Shown: positions 8,918 through 17,083 of the stretch, piece after piece
Layout: each line of letters starts with the position of its first letter
How positions within the stretch are numbered: position 1 is the first letter of the stretch
The notes under the pieces: generated by a model
Database searches by the model: none
The model's input: the letters and a program-made list of their open reading frames with translations, nothing else
What the model was told of the DNA's origin: nothing
Assembly (NCBI RefSeq): GCF_042670205.1
Contig: NZ_JBHUWD010000015.1
Span: forward strand, 1-64,000
Reading direction: 5' to 3'
Length of the DNA stretch: 64,000 nt
DNA from: Luteimicrobium sp042670205
Lineage (GTDB): Bacteria; Actinomycetota; Actinomycetes; Actinomycetales; Cellulomonadaceae
Made by a program: the position numbers and the translations under genes

Positions 8918-9844
8918 CTACGACTCGCCGGCCCCCTCCTCGACGGCCTCCTCGAGCTCGTGGAGCATGTCGATGGCGTCGGCGACGACGTCGTCCTGCC
9001 CGGTGCGCACCCCGTGCAGCAGCCAGCGGACGAGCTCGAGCTCGCCCGCGAGCAGCGCGCGCTCCTCGAGGTGCGGGTCGGCGAGCTCGGTGCGGCGCAG
9101 CCGGTACGCCTCGAGGATCGAGTCGGTGGCGTCCTCGGGCGCCGCGACGAGCAGCCAGGCGAGGTCGTCCGCGGGGTCGGCGACGCGGGCGTCGGCCCAC
9201 CCGGTCACGGTGCGCACGCGCGTCCCCGAGGTGAGCACCTGCTCCGGGCCGAGGTCGCCGTGCACGACGACGGGCTGGTACTTCCAGAGCGCGACGTCCT
9301 CGAGGGCGTCCTCCCAGCGGCGCAGCAGCATCGCGGGGACGTGGCCGGTCGCGGCGGCGTCGTCGAGCTCGGCGAGCCGGCGGTCGCGGTACTCGTCGGC
9401 GGTGTAGACGGGCAGCCCGGCGTCGGCGACGACGCTCACCGGCAGCTCGTGGATCGCGGCGACGACGCGGCCGAGGTCGGCGGCGAGGCCCGGGCCGGGG
9501 CCGAGGCGCTCGAGCTCGAGCGCCGCCCCGTCGAGCGCGGCGTGCACGACGGCGCGCCCGCCCTCGGGCAGGCGCGCGTACCCGCGGGGCGCGGGGACCG
9601 CGAACGGCAGGACGCCGGCCTCGACGTACGGCACGAGCCGGGCGAGCAGCGCGACCTCGGCCTCGAGCGACGCGCCCGCCCCCACGGTCCGGGGGGCGCG
9701 CACGACCCAGCGGGCGCCGTCCTCGTCGGTGACGACGGCGACGTCGAAGTCTCCGCGGTCGCGCACCGGCTCGACGGTCACCGCCTGCAGCCCACGCACC
9801 GCCTGGGTGGAGAGCGCAGCGAGGACGAAGGGCGAGCGGGTCAC
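8918..9844 (-). CDS. APH/macrolide-phosphotransferase-like kinase
   Basis: A 308-residue protein of the aminoglycoside/macrolide phosphotransferase fold. The catalytic loop VVVHGDLGPEQVL carries the HGD Asp, and the metal-binding segment is GWADARVADPADDLAWL. This resembles Mph-type macrolide 2'-phosphotransferases, where the second motif usually reads IDW; here it is TGWAD, so the DFG-equivalent Asp sits in WAD. The N-terminal half has strands expected for the nucleotide lobe. GTG at 9844 is the start, divergent from nudC 66 bases away. The substrate could be an antibiotic or a metabolite; the sequence does not decide. It is odd that it sits in the adnB-nudC gap of an otherwise conserved block. 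Confidence 0.75.
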   Translation of the reverse strand: MTRSPFVLAALSTQAVRGLQAVTVEPVRDRGDFDVAVVTDEDGARWVVRAPRTVGAGASLEAEVALLARLVPYVEAGVLPFAVPAPRGYARLPEGGRAVVHAALDGAALELERLGPGPGLAADLGRVVAAIHELPVSVVADAGLPVYTADEYRDRRLAELDDAAATGHVPAMLLRRWEDALEDVALWKYQPVVVHGDLGPEQVLTSGTRVRTVTGWADARVADPADDLAWLLVAAPEDATDSILEAYRLRRTELADPHLEERALLAGELELVRWLLHGVRTGQDDVVADAIDMLHELEEAVEEGAGES

Positions 9845-9910
9845 CCGCCCACGGTAGCGGGCGCGGGGGGACGCGCGGGGATCGACCCGCGGCGCGGCTA
9901 CGGTGGGCGG

Positions 9911-10966
9911 GTGACCGACCTGCCGTCCGTGCTCCCGCTCGCCACCCCGCTGGCCCGGAGCGCCGAGCGCCGGGCCCTTCCCGGCGAGCTCGCCCGTTCC
10001 CTCGCCGACGACGCGACCCGTGTCCTCCTCGTGCATCGCGCGCAGGTGCCGGTGTCCACGGCCGACGGCGCGGCGCCCGTCGACGACGCCGGCTGGGGCG
10101 CAGGTCCGCAGGCCGCCGCCACCGAGCGGCTCGACCTCCTGCCGGCGTCCGCCGTCCGGGACGACGCGTTCGGGGCCCCCGACGCCGCCCAGCCCGTCGC
10201 GCGCTGGCTCCTGCTGGGCGAGCTCGACGGCGCGACCGTACTGGCGCTCGTCGTCCCGGACGCCGCGGACGCGACGGCTCCCGGCATCGAGGGCATCGCG
10301 CCGCAGGACGCGTGGTCGGGCCTGCTGCGTGAGCGGCGCTGGCGGACGGTCCGTGAGGCCGCCGTGACCGTGCCCGCCGACGAGGCGGCGCTCGCCGCCG
10401 AGGCGACCGCCCTCGCGCAGTGGCACGAGCGCAGCCCCCGTTGCCCGCACTGCGGCGAGCCGACCGTCGTCACCGACGCCGGCTGGGTCCGGCGCTGCGA
10501 GGCCGAGGGCCTCCAGCACTTCCCGCGCACGGATCCCGCGGTGATCATGGCCGTCGTCGACGACGGCGACCGGCTGCTGCTCGGCCGGTCGACCGCGTGG
10601 CCCGAGGGCCGGTTCTCGACGCTCGCGGGGTTCGTCGAGCCGGGGGAGTCCGCCGAGGAGGCGGTGCGCCGCGAGGTCCGTGAGGAGTCCGGCGTGGACG
10701 TCGGCGAGGTCGTCTTCCGGGCGAGCCAGCCGTGGCCCTTCCCGTCGTCCCTCATGCTCGGCTTCCGGGCGCGCGCCCGCTCGACGGCGCTCCACCCGGA
10801 CGGCACGGAGCTCGCGGAGCTGCGCTGGGTCACGCGCGACGAGCTGCGGGACCAGGTGACGGCCGGAGCGTTGCTGCCGCCGGGGCGCGTGTCGATCGCG
10901 AGGGCGCTGATCGAGGAGTGGTTCGGTGGCCCGCTGCCGAGCCCGCTCGTCGGCGAGCGCCGGTGA
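9911..10966 (+). CDS. nudC: NAD(H) pyrophosphatase NudC
   Basis: Nudix hydrolase of 351 residues that cleaves NADH and can remove NAD caps from RNA. It has the NudC layout: a variable N-terminal domain, a zinc ribbon (CPHCGEPTVV then GWVRRC), the HFPRTDPAVI linker and the Nudix box GFVEPGESAEEAVRREV ending REESGV. The NudC-specific signature SQPWPFPSSLM follows. Only three ribbon cysteines are visible; the fourth position is replaced near GLQHFPR, as seems common in actinobacterial NudC. The GTG at 9911 follows GGGCGG. The stop overlaps the next gene's GTG, so it heads a two-gene unit with the methyltransferase. Confidence 0.93.
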   Translation: MTDLPSVLPLATPLARSAERRALPGELARSLADDATRVLLVHRAQVPVSTADGAAPVDDAGWGAGPQAAATERLDLLPASAVRDDAFGAPDAAQPVARWLLLGELDGATVLALVVPDAADATAPGIEGIAPQDAWSGLLRERRWRTVREAAVTVPADEAALAAEATALAQWHERSPRCPHCGEPTVVTDAGWVRRCEAEGLQHFPRTDPAVIMAVVDDGDRLLLGRSTAWPEGRFSTLAGFVEPGESAEEAVRREVREESGVDVGEVVFRASQPWPFPSSLMLGFRARARSTALHPDGTELAELRWVTRDELRDQVTAGALLPPGRVSIARALIEEWFGGPLPSPLVGERR

Positions 10967-11844
10967 CCGCGCCGAGGGCCGAGCCGTCGGCCGTGGCGAC
11001 CGACCTCGCGACGCCCTTCGACCGCTCGGAGCGCCAGATCTGGCGCGGCTCCGCGGACGCCTACGCCCGGTCGTTCGCGCACCTGTGCGCGCACCTGGCC
11101 CCCGACCTGCTCGACGCCGTGCTCGCGGACGGGGACCGGACGCCTCGGCTGCTCGACGTGGGCACGGGCACCGGCACGGTCGCGCTCGGAGCGCACGAGC
11201 GCGGCGCGGACGTGGTGGCGTGCGACGCGGACCCGGGGATGGTCGCGGCGGCCGTCGCTTCGGCCGGGGTTGGCGGTGCGCCGCGCCTGCCGGGGGTCGT
11301 CGCCGCGCTCCCCGCGCTGCCGTTCGCGGACGGGTCGTTCGACGCCGTCACGGCGGGCTTCGTGCTCAACCACGTGGGGCGCCCGCGCGCCGCGGCCACG
11401 GAGCTGGCGCGCGTCGTCCGGCCGGGCGGGCGCGTCGCGGCGACGATCTGGGCGGCTCCTCCGGCGGCGGGCCAGACGCTCGTCGGCCGAGCTCTCGCGG
11501 CGGCCGGCATCGAGCGACCCGCGAGCTTCCCGGCGCTCGACCGCGACGACGACTTCCCCCGCACCGTGGACGGCCTCGCCGAGGTGCTGCGGGGCGCCGG
11601 GCTGGTGGACGTCGTCGTCGAGGAGCGCCGCTGGGAGCACCGGGTGGACGCGGACACGTGGTGGGCGGGGCCGGCGTCGGGGGTCGCGACGACCGGCAAG
11701 ACGCTCACGAGCGCAGCGCCGGAGGCGCAGGCGTCGGCGCGCGCGCACTTCGAACGGCTCGCGGACGAGCTGCGCGCCGACGACGGGCTGCTCGCGCTCC
11801 CGCACGTCGCGCTGCTCGGGTACGGGCAGCGGCTGCACGGCTGA
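10963..11844 (+). CDS. class I SAM-dependent methyltransferase
   Basis: A 293-residue methyltransferase of the UbiE/type 11 group. Motif I is LLDVGTGTGTVALGA, followed by VVACDADPGMV, then FADGSFDAVTAGFVLNHV and VVRPGGRVAATIW. The substrate is not predictable. The start GTG overlaps the nudC stop (GTGA), so translation is coupled. This gene is an addition to the block relative to M. tuberculosis as I remember it. It ends 21 bases from the convergent mycoredoxin. Confidence 0.85.
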   Translation: MTAPRAEPSAVATDLATPFDRSERQIWRGSADAYARSFAHLCAHLAPDLLDAVLADGDRTPRLLDVGTGTGTVALGAHERGADVVACDADPGMVAAAVASAGVGGAPRLPGVVAALPALPFADGSFDAVTAGFVLNHVGRPRAAATELARVVRPGGRVAATIWAAPPAAGQTLVGRALAAAGIERPASFPALDRDDDFPRTVDGLAEVLRGAGLVDVVVEERRWEHRVDADTWWAGPASGVATTGKTLTSAAPEAQASARAHFERLADELRADDGLLALPHVALLGYGQRLHG

Positions 11845-11865
11845 CGCGGTCGCCGCCGCGGCCCG

Positions 11866-12135
11866 TCAGAGGCGCGAACGGACCTCGGCGAGGCTCGGGT
11901 TCGTGGCCGCGGTGCCGTCCGGGAAGACGACCGTCGGGACGACCTGGTTGCCGTCGTTGATCTGCTCGACGTACGACGCCGTCTCCGGCTGCTGCTCGAT
12001 GTCGACGACCGTGTAACCGATGCCCGCGGAGTCGAGCTGGGTCTTGAGGCGGCGGCAGTAGCCGCACCACGTCGTCGAGTACATGACGACGGTCCCGGGC
12101 TCGGGCAGGACGGGGGAGACGGCGGTCTCGGTCAC
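11866..12135 (-). CDS. mrx1: mycoredoxin (glutaredoxin-like)
   Basis: An 89-residue thioredoxin-fold protein with the redox motif WCGYC (C24, C27) and the cis-proline segment QVVPTVVFPDG. Mycoredoxin-1 reduces mycothiol mixed disulfides using mycothiol as electron donor, a role taken by glutaredoxins in other bacteria. The length and CGYC motif match the family. GTG at 12135 follows a GAGGAG ribosome-binding site. It is divergent from uvrD2. The conserved position next to nudC and uvrD2 supports the assignment. Confidence 0.9.
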   Translation of the reverse strand: MTETAVSPVLPEPGTVVMYSTTWCGYCRRLKTQLDSAGIGYTVVDIEQQPETASYVEQINDGNQVVPTVVFPDGTAATNPSLAEVRSRL

Positions 12136-12318
12136 GGAGCAACTCCTCAGCTGGTGCACGTCGAGCGCGGCAACACCCGCGCCAACCCCGTACAACGCCC
12201 ACCCACCCAGGGTTCTTCCCGACTGCCCGGGCCGGGAGCCCGACCGTCCGGCCCCGGCTGCCGGCCGCCTGGGGACGAGCGCCGCGCCTGTCACCCGCGG
12301 CTGCGAGAATCGCAGGCG

Positions 12319-14406
12319 ATGTCCACGTCCACGACTCCCGGCCCCGTCTCTCGCCCCGACGCCGCACCTGCGCCACCCCGCACCGCCGACGCCATCCTCG
12401 ACGCGCTCGACCCCGAGCAGCGCGACGTCGCGGTCACGCTGCAGGGACCGGTGTGCGTCCTGGCCGGTGCAGGCACGGGCAAGACGCGCGCGATCACGCA
12501 CCGCATCGCGTACGGGGTGCGCACGGGCGTGTACTCGCCGACCAGCGTCCTCGCGGTGACCTTCACGGCGCGCGCCGCGGGCGAGATGCGCACACGGCTG
12601 CGCCAGCTCGGCGTCCAGGGCGTCCAGGCCCGCACGTTCCACGCCGCCGCCCTCCGGCAGCTCGGGTACTTCTGGCCGCGCGTCGTCGGCGGGGCGCCGC
12701 CGCGGATCCTCGAGTACAAGGCGCCCGCGGTGGGCGAGGCCGCCCGCCGTCTGGGCGTCGCGGTCGACCGCGTGGCCGTCCGCGACCTCTCGTCGGAGAT
12801 CGAGTGGGCCAAGGTCTCGCTCGTCACCGCGGAGGACTACGAGCGCGCGTGCGCCGCGGTCGACAGGGAGACGCCCGCCGGCTACGACGCGACCACGATC
12901 GCCCGCCTGATCGCCTCCTACGAGGAGGTCAAGACCGAGCGCGGCGTGATCGACTTCGAGGACGTCCTCCTCCTGCTCGGCGAGATGCTGCGCTCCACGC
13001 CGGCCGTCGCGGACGAGGTCCGACGCCAGTACCGGCACTTCGTCGTCGACGAGTACCAGGACGTCTCACCGCTGCAGCAGTTCCTGCTCGACCAGTGGCT
13101 GGGCGGCCGCAAGGAGCTGTGCGTCGTCGGCGACCCGAGCCAGACCATCTACTCGTTCACCGGCGCGACGCCGCACCACCTGCTGACCTTCTCCAAGACC
13201 TATCCGGAGGCGCACGTCCTGCGCCTCGTTCGCGACTACCGCTCGACGCCCGAGGTCGTGACGCTCGCCAACCGGCTCCTCGCGAGTACCGGTCGGCGCC
13301 GCGGCCCGGGCGCGCCCCTCGAGCTGATCGCGCAGCGCCCGTCCGGCCCGCCGGTCGCCTACACCGCCTACGACGACGACGAGTCCGAGGCCGCGGGCAT
13401 CGCCGCCCGGGTGGGGCGTCTCGTCGCCCAGGGCGTGCCGGTCTCCGAGATCGCCGTGCTCTACCGGACGAACGCGCAGTCCGAGGCGTTCGAGCAGGCC
13501 CTCGCCGACGCCGGCATCGGCTACCTCGTCCGCGGCGGAGCCCGGTTCTTCGAGCGCAAGGAGGTCCGCGACGCGATCGTCCTCCTGCGCGGCGCCGCGC
13601 GGTCCGCCGACCCCGACCAACCCATGCCCGAGGCCGTGCGCGACGTCCTCATCACGGTCGGCTGGGCGCCCCAGCCCCCGGCCGCGCGCGGCGCCGTCCG
13701 CGAGCGCTGGGACGCGATGCAGGCCCTCGTGGCGCTCGCGGACGACCTGCCCGACGGTGCGACGCTCTCGGACCTCGTCGCCGAGCTCGACGAGCGCGCC
13801 TCCGCGCAGCACGCCCCCACGGTCGAGGGCGTCACGCTCGCGTCCCTGCACGCGGCGAAGGGCCTCGAGTGGGACGCGGTGTTCCTCGCGGGGATGAGCG
13901 AGGGCCTCATGCCCATCTCGCTCGCCGAGACCGACGACGCCGTCGCCGAGGAGCGGCGGCTCCTGTACGTCGGGATCACGCGGGCGCGCGAGCGGCTCGA
14001 GCTGTCGTTCGCGCGGTCGCGCCACCCGGGCGGTCGGGCGACGCGCAAGCGGACCCGCTTCCTCGACGGACTGTGGCCCGACGACCCGGCCGACCGGCAG
14101 CGCCGGGCGCGCGGCACGGGGTCCCGGACGGGCGGCGGCCGCGGCGGGCGCGCGGGAGTCCAGCTCACGGGCGAGTACGACCAGGCGCTGTTCGAGGCGC
14201 TGCGCGAGTGGCGCTCGGGCGTGGCGCGGGAGATCGACAAGCCGGCGTTCACGGTGCTCGTCGACTCGACGCTCGCCGAGATCGCGGAGTCGCGGCCGAC
14301 GTCGGTCGCGGAGCTGGCGCGGGTCAACGGCATCGGGCCCGCGAAGATCGACCGCTACGGTGCGACGCTGCTCGAGCTCGTGCGCGCCGCGGCCGGGCCG
14401 TCGTGA
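12319..14406 (+). CDS. uvrD2: ATP-dependent DNA helicase UvrD2
   Basis: Superfamily 1A 3'-5' helicase of 695 residues. It has Walker A GAGTGKT, motif II DEYQDVS, motif III GDPSQTIYSFTGA, motif V-like LHAAKGLEWD and motif VI VGITRARE. The C-terminal 85 residues form an HRDC domain (ALREWRSGVAREIDKPAFTV, ARVNGIGPAKI). Mycobacterial UvrD2 has a tetracysteine motif between the helicase and HRDC parts; here that linker is Arg/Gly-rich and has no cysteine at all. ATG at 12319 is the chosen start. It is the last gene before the whiB7 control region. Confidence 0.93.
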   Translation: MSTSTTPGPVSRPDAAPAPPRTADAILDALDPEQRDVAVTLQGPVCVLAGAGTGKTRAITHRIAYGVRTGVYSPTSVLAVTFTARAAGEMRTRLRQLGVQGVQARTFHAAALRQLGYFWPRVVGGAPPRILEYKAPAVGEAARRLGVAVDRVAVRDLSSEIEWAKVSLVTAEDYERACAAVDRETPAGYDATTIARLIASYEEVKTERGVIDFEDVLLLLGEMLRSTPAVADEVRRQYRHFVVDEYQDVSPLQQFLLDQWLGGRKELCVVGDPSQTIYSFTGATPHHLLTFSKTYPEAHVLRLVRDYRSTPEVVTLANRLLASTGRRRGPGAPLELIAQRPSGPPVAYTAYDDDESEAAGIAARVGRLVAQGVPVSEIAVLYRTNAQSEAFEQALADAGIGYLVRGGARFFERKEVRDAIVLLRGAARSADPDQPMPEAVRDVLITVGWAPQPPAARGAVRERWDAMQALVALADDLPDGATLSDLVAELDERASAQHAPTVEGVTLASLHAAKGLEWDAVFLAGMSEGLMPISLAETDDAVAEERRLLYVGITRARERLELSFARSRHPGGRATRKRTRFLDGLWPDDPADRQRRARGTGSRTGGGRGGRAGVQLTGEYDQALFEALREWRSGVAREIDKPAFTVLVDSTLAEIAESRPTSVAELARVNGIGPAKIDRYGATLLELVRAAAGPS

Positions 14407-14494
14407 CGGGCCGGGTCGGGTTCGTCCGCGCGCGTCCGGTTGCCCGGGACGAGCCGCGTTCGCAGCGGAGAAAAACTTCTCGAGAACTCGTCCG

Positions 14495-14532
14495 TTAATA
14501 AGTTGTGCGCGCTGTGTGACGGGGCGTACGGT
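14495..14532 (+). promoter_or_regulatory. whiB7 promoter with AT-rich WhiB7 site
   Basis: TTAATAA (14495-14501) lies directly upstream of a -35-like TTGTGC (14503-14508). After 18 bases comes a -10-like TACGGT (14527-14532). In mycobacteria and Streptomyces, WhiB7 with the primary sigma factor activates promoters that carry an AT-rich patch just 5' of the -35, read by its AT-hook, including its own. In this GC-rich context the AT patch stands out. The layout predicts autoactivation. Confidence 0.75.
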
Positions 14533-14609
14533 CGACGAGTCCGATGCCCGAGGGTGTCGTGCGGAACACCTCCGCACGGTGCCGAACGAGAGAGGAGGTG
14601 GGTGCACCG

Positions 14610-14756
14610 ATGAACATCACGATGATCGAGATCATGGCTCCGAAGACCGGCTTTGCGCAGTCTGCGGGCTACAGCTCTGTCTCCACGCGTTCCCGGAAGC
14701 GCGGGACGCGCGGCGATCTCCCCGCACCCAGCTCCGTACCCTGGACATCCTTGTAG
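14610..14756 (+). CDS. whiB7 leader uORF (48-residue leader peptide)
   Basis: A short frame begins MNITMIEIMAPKTGF and ends PWTSL. The ATG at 14610 has a strong AGGAGGTG ribosome-binding site 9 bases upstream. It lies between the whiB7 promoter and an intrinsic terminator, where known whiB7/wblC leaders carry a translated uORF. In those systems, stalling or slow translation of the uORF under antibiotics changes leader folding and lets transcription reach whiB7. The peptide sequence itself probably matters less than its translation. The stop TAG at 14754 is 23 bases before the terminator stem. Confidence 0.75.
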   Translation: MNITMIEIMAPKTGFAQSAGYSSVSTRSRKRGTRGDLPAPSSVPWTSL

Positions 14757-14779
14757 GTCGAACCGACCGAACAGCCTCC

Positions 14780-14816
14780 AGGCCGCGGAGCCCCGACAAG
14801 GATCCGCGGCCTTTCT
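14780..14816 (+). terminator. whiB7 leader attenuator
   Basis: AGGCCGCGGA (14780-14789) pairs perfectly with TCCGCGGCCT (14803-14812) over a 13-nt loop, followed by TTTCT. It sits after the uORF and 95 bases before the whiB7 start, so it is placed to stop transcription before whiB7. The short T-run is typical of high-GC terminators. Confidence 0.8.
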
Positions 14817-14910
14817 CATGGGACCGGCGCCACCGGCGCCGTACCGAGGCCCTCCGGGTCCCTGTCGAAGCAGTCACACAAGCAACGACAGGACGAAACT
14901 GGAGGACATC

Positions 14911-15288
14911 GTGCGGCTCACGACGCTGCTCGACTCGATCCCGCAGGGCGGTTCCGGACCGTGGAACCCCGCCCCCGACACCCTCGCCCCGACCATGTCC
15001 GAGGCCGTCGGAGGCACGGCTGCCGAGTTCGACCGCATCCTCGCCGAGATCCTGCCCTGCCGTACGAACGACGCCGAGCTCTGGTTCGCCGAGCGCCAGG
15101 CCGACGTCGAGCGCGCGAAGGCGCTGTGCCACGACTGCCCGCTCATCGAGGGCTGCCTGGCGGGCGCCGTCGAGCGCCGGGAGCCGTGGGGCGTGTGGGG
15201 CGGTCAGGTCTTCGTGGACGGCGTGGTCGTCGCCACGAAGCGTGGGCGCGGCCGGCCTCGGAAGGTGCAGCCGGCCCAGGCCGCCTGA
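14911..15288 (+). CDS. whiB7: redox-responsive transcription factor WhiB7
   Basis: Iron-sulphur activator of intrinsic antibiotic-resistance genes; it binds the primary sigma factor. The 125-residue protein has four cluster-ligating cysteines (C50, C73, C76, C82), the turn GVWGG at 94-98 and a C-terminal AT-hook RGRGRPRK at 111-118. The AT-hook separates WhiB7 from other WhiB proteins. GTG at 14911 follows GGAGGA. The 500-base leader with promoter, uORF and attenuator, and its place after uvrD2, agree with the whiB7 locus of other actinobacteria. The nearby phosphotransferase at 8918 is a possible but untested regulon member. Confidence 0.96.
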   Translation: MRLTTLLDSIPQGGSGPWNPAPDTLAPTMSEAVGGTAAEFDRILAEILPCRTNDAELWFAERQADVERAKALCHDCPLIEGCLAGAVERREPWGVWGGQVFVDGVVVATKRGRGRPRKVQPAQAA

Positions 15289-15338
15289 GCCTCGACCGGC
15301 GAGGACTCGAGGTCGAGGACCGGACCAGAGGATCGAGA

Positions 15339-16403
15339 TCACATCTCAAGACCGTGGCACCCGCATCGTGGATGCGGGTGCCACTGTCGTACCCGGGGGA
15401 CGGCGGCGGGCAGCCGGACCTCGAGTGTCGCGGTCGCGGTCGTCGTCGGCACGCCGTCGAGGTGGGCGAGGACCTGGCCGGCGGCGAGGGCCGCGGCCGT
15501 GGTCGCCGTGACGGTCTCCTCGGGGGCCGCCGCCCCGTCGTAGCGCTGCCGCAGCTGCACCGCCATCGTCGGCCAGCGGGAGTCGGCGTCGCGGCGGTGC
15601 AGGTCCACGCACCGCAGGCACGGGCCCTGCCCCGGCACCACGAGCGGCCCGACGACGGCGCCGGCCTCCTCCAGCACGACCGCGAGGTGGTGCGTGCCCG
15701 CGCCGACGAGGCGGGTGGCGCGAGCGACGTCTGGCGCGCGGTGCGTGACGAGGACGACGAGGTCCGGCTCGACCGACCCGGCCGCCGAGCCGGTGCGCAC
15801 GCACGTGGCCGGCGAGCTGGACGCGACGTGGGCGGCGACCGACGCGTCGCGACGCCGGCCCACGTCGGCGAGCGTGAGCCCGCCCACCCCGACGTCCGTC
15901 CCGAGCACCGGGCGCGCGTCCTGCAGCAGCAGCGTCCCGACCCCGGCCGCCGCGAGCGACTGGGCGAGCGCCGCACCGGTGCGCCCGACGCCGGAGACGA
16001 GGACCGCGCGTCGGGCGCGGCGCTCGAGCACCGCGAGGCCGTGCGCGGCGTGCACGGCGCCGAGCGCCGGCGCGTCACCCGCACCCGCGCCGGGCGCCGT
16101 CACGCGGGCCGACCGGCGGGGGCCGACGGTCACCCCGGCCCGGTCGAGGACCGCGACGAGCTCGCGCGCGCGTCCGCGGTCGACCCCGGCTCGGGCCGCC
16201 GCCGGTAGCAGCGGCTTGTCGCCCGACGACGACAACCACCGGGTCTCGTGCGCCGCGAGGCCCTCGAGCCGCACGGCGCTGCGGGGGTCGGAGCCGAGCT
16301 GGAGCTCGCCCGTCGAGCGCCACAGCACCTCGAGGCCGGGGCGCAGGCGCAGCCGGTCGAGCCGGCCGGTGCTCGGCCTGGTGCGGGCGGTGCTGGTGGT
16401 CAT
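15339..16403 (-). CDS. E1-like ThiF-fold protein (TOMM leader-binding-like)
   Basis: A 354-residue protein with a Rossmann nucleotide-binding segment AVLVSGVGRTGAALAQSLAA followed by VGTLLLQD, as in ThiF/E1 adenylating enzymes. C-terminal pairs GPCLRC and HPRCGCH could form the family's four-cysteine zinc site. The N-terminal 130 residues resemble the winged-helix precursor-binding part found in azole/TOMM ocin-C/ThiF-like partners. No precursor peptide, YcaO or oxidase lies in the window, so a modification pathway is not supported locally. ATG at 16403 follows GGAGGT; a longer frame to 16547 has no ribosome-binding site. It is convergent with whiB7. Confidence 0.72.
   Translation of the reverse strand: MTTSTARTRPSTGRLDRLRLRPGLEVLWRSTGELQLGSDPRSAVRLEGLAAHETRWLSSSGDKPLLPAAARAGVDRGRARELVAVLDRAGVTVGPRRSARVTAPGAGAGDAPALGAVHAAHGLAVLERRARRAVLVSGVGRTGAALAQSLAAAGVGTLLLQDARPVLGTDVGVGGLTLADVGRRRDASVAAHVASSSPATCVRTGSAAGSVEPDLVVLVTHRAPDVARATRLVGAGTHHLAVVLEEAGAVVGPLVVPGQGPCLRCVDLHRRDADSRWPTMAVQLRQRYDGAAAPEETVTATTAAALAAGQVLAHLDGVPTTTATATLEVRLPAAVPRVRQWHPHPRCGCHGLEM
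15354..15384. terminator. hairpin inside the 3' end of the E1-like gene
   Basis: GTGGCACCCGCATC (15354-15367) pairs perfectly with GATGCGGGTGCCAC (15371-15384) over a GTG loop. It lies within the last 15 codons of the minus-strand gene and 65 bases past the whiB7 stop, so it probably ends whiB7 transcription, and perhaps the opposite transcript too. Confidence 0.65.
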
Positions 16404-16566
16404 GGCGACCTCCGGAATGGGCGGCAGGTGCCGCCCACCGTGGCACGTCCGCGTCACACGTGGGGCGTCGTCCACAGGGGTGCGTGCGGGCGTTCCCGCA
16501 GGCCCCGGCCGCGCCGCGCCCGACGTGGTCCTTTCGCCCGAGGTCAAGGGCGGTTATGGTCGGGAC

Positions 16567-17073
16567 GTGGCCGACGTCACGCGCACGGTCGAGGTGCGAC
16601 GCAGCCGGCGGCGGGTGAGCACGGTCAGCGCGTACCGCGACGGCGAGCGGACGATCGTGGCTATCCCGGCGCGCTTCTCGCGCGCCCAGGAGCGCGAGTG
16701 GGTCGAACGGATGTTGGCCCGGCTCGAGGAGAAGGAGCAGCGTCGCCGCCCGTCCGACGGGCAGCTGCTGCAGCGGGCGACCGAGCTGTCGGAGCGCTAC
16801 CTGGAGGGGCGCGCCCACCCGTCGAGCGTGCGGTGGTCGACCAACCAGGGCCGGCGGTGGGGTTCGTGCACCCTGCTCGACGGCTCCATCCGGATCTCGG
16901 ACCGCGTGCAGGGCATGCCGGGCTGGGTCCTCGACTACGTCCTCCTGCACGAGCTCGCGCACCTGCTGCACGCGGGGCACGGGCCCGAGTTCTGGGAGCT
17001 GCTCGAGGCGTACCCGCGCACCGAGCGGGCGCGCGGGTACCTCGAGGGCGTGACCTTCGGGAAGTCGTCCTGA
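16567..17073 (+). CDS. YgjP-like (DUF45/WLM) zinc metallopeptidase
   Basis: A 168-residue soluble protein with a zinc motif HELAH at 128-132 and a third ligand H138 (HELAHLLHAGHGPEFW). The segment VRWSTNQGRRWGSCT is the usual YgjP signature before the zinc site. The family is known as M48-related peptidases whose substrates are mostly unknown; some act near restriction systems or stress responses. No signal peptide is visible. I chose GTG at 16567, just after the promoter gap shared with the divergent E1-like gene. It is convergent with the DUF2342 gene. Confidence 0.82.
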   Translation: MADVTRTVEVRRSRRRVSTVSAYRDGERTIVAIPARFSRAQEREWVERMLARLEEKEQRRRPSDGQLLQRATELSERYLEGRAHPSSVRWSTNQGRRWGSCTLLDGSIRISDRVQGMPGWVLDYVLLHELAHLLHAGHGPEFWELLEAYPRTERARGYLEGVTFGKSS

Positions 17074-17083
17074 CGCGAGGCCC

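Noticed and set aside
15339..16403. Thiazole/TOMM biosynthetic locus
   Set aside because: Only the E1-like protein is present; no precursor, YcaO or oxidase is visible.
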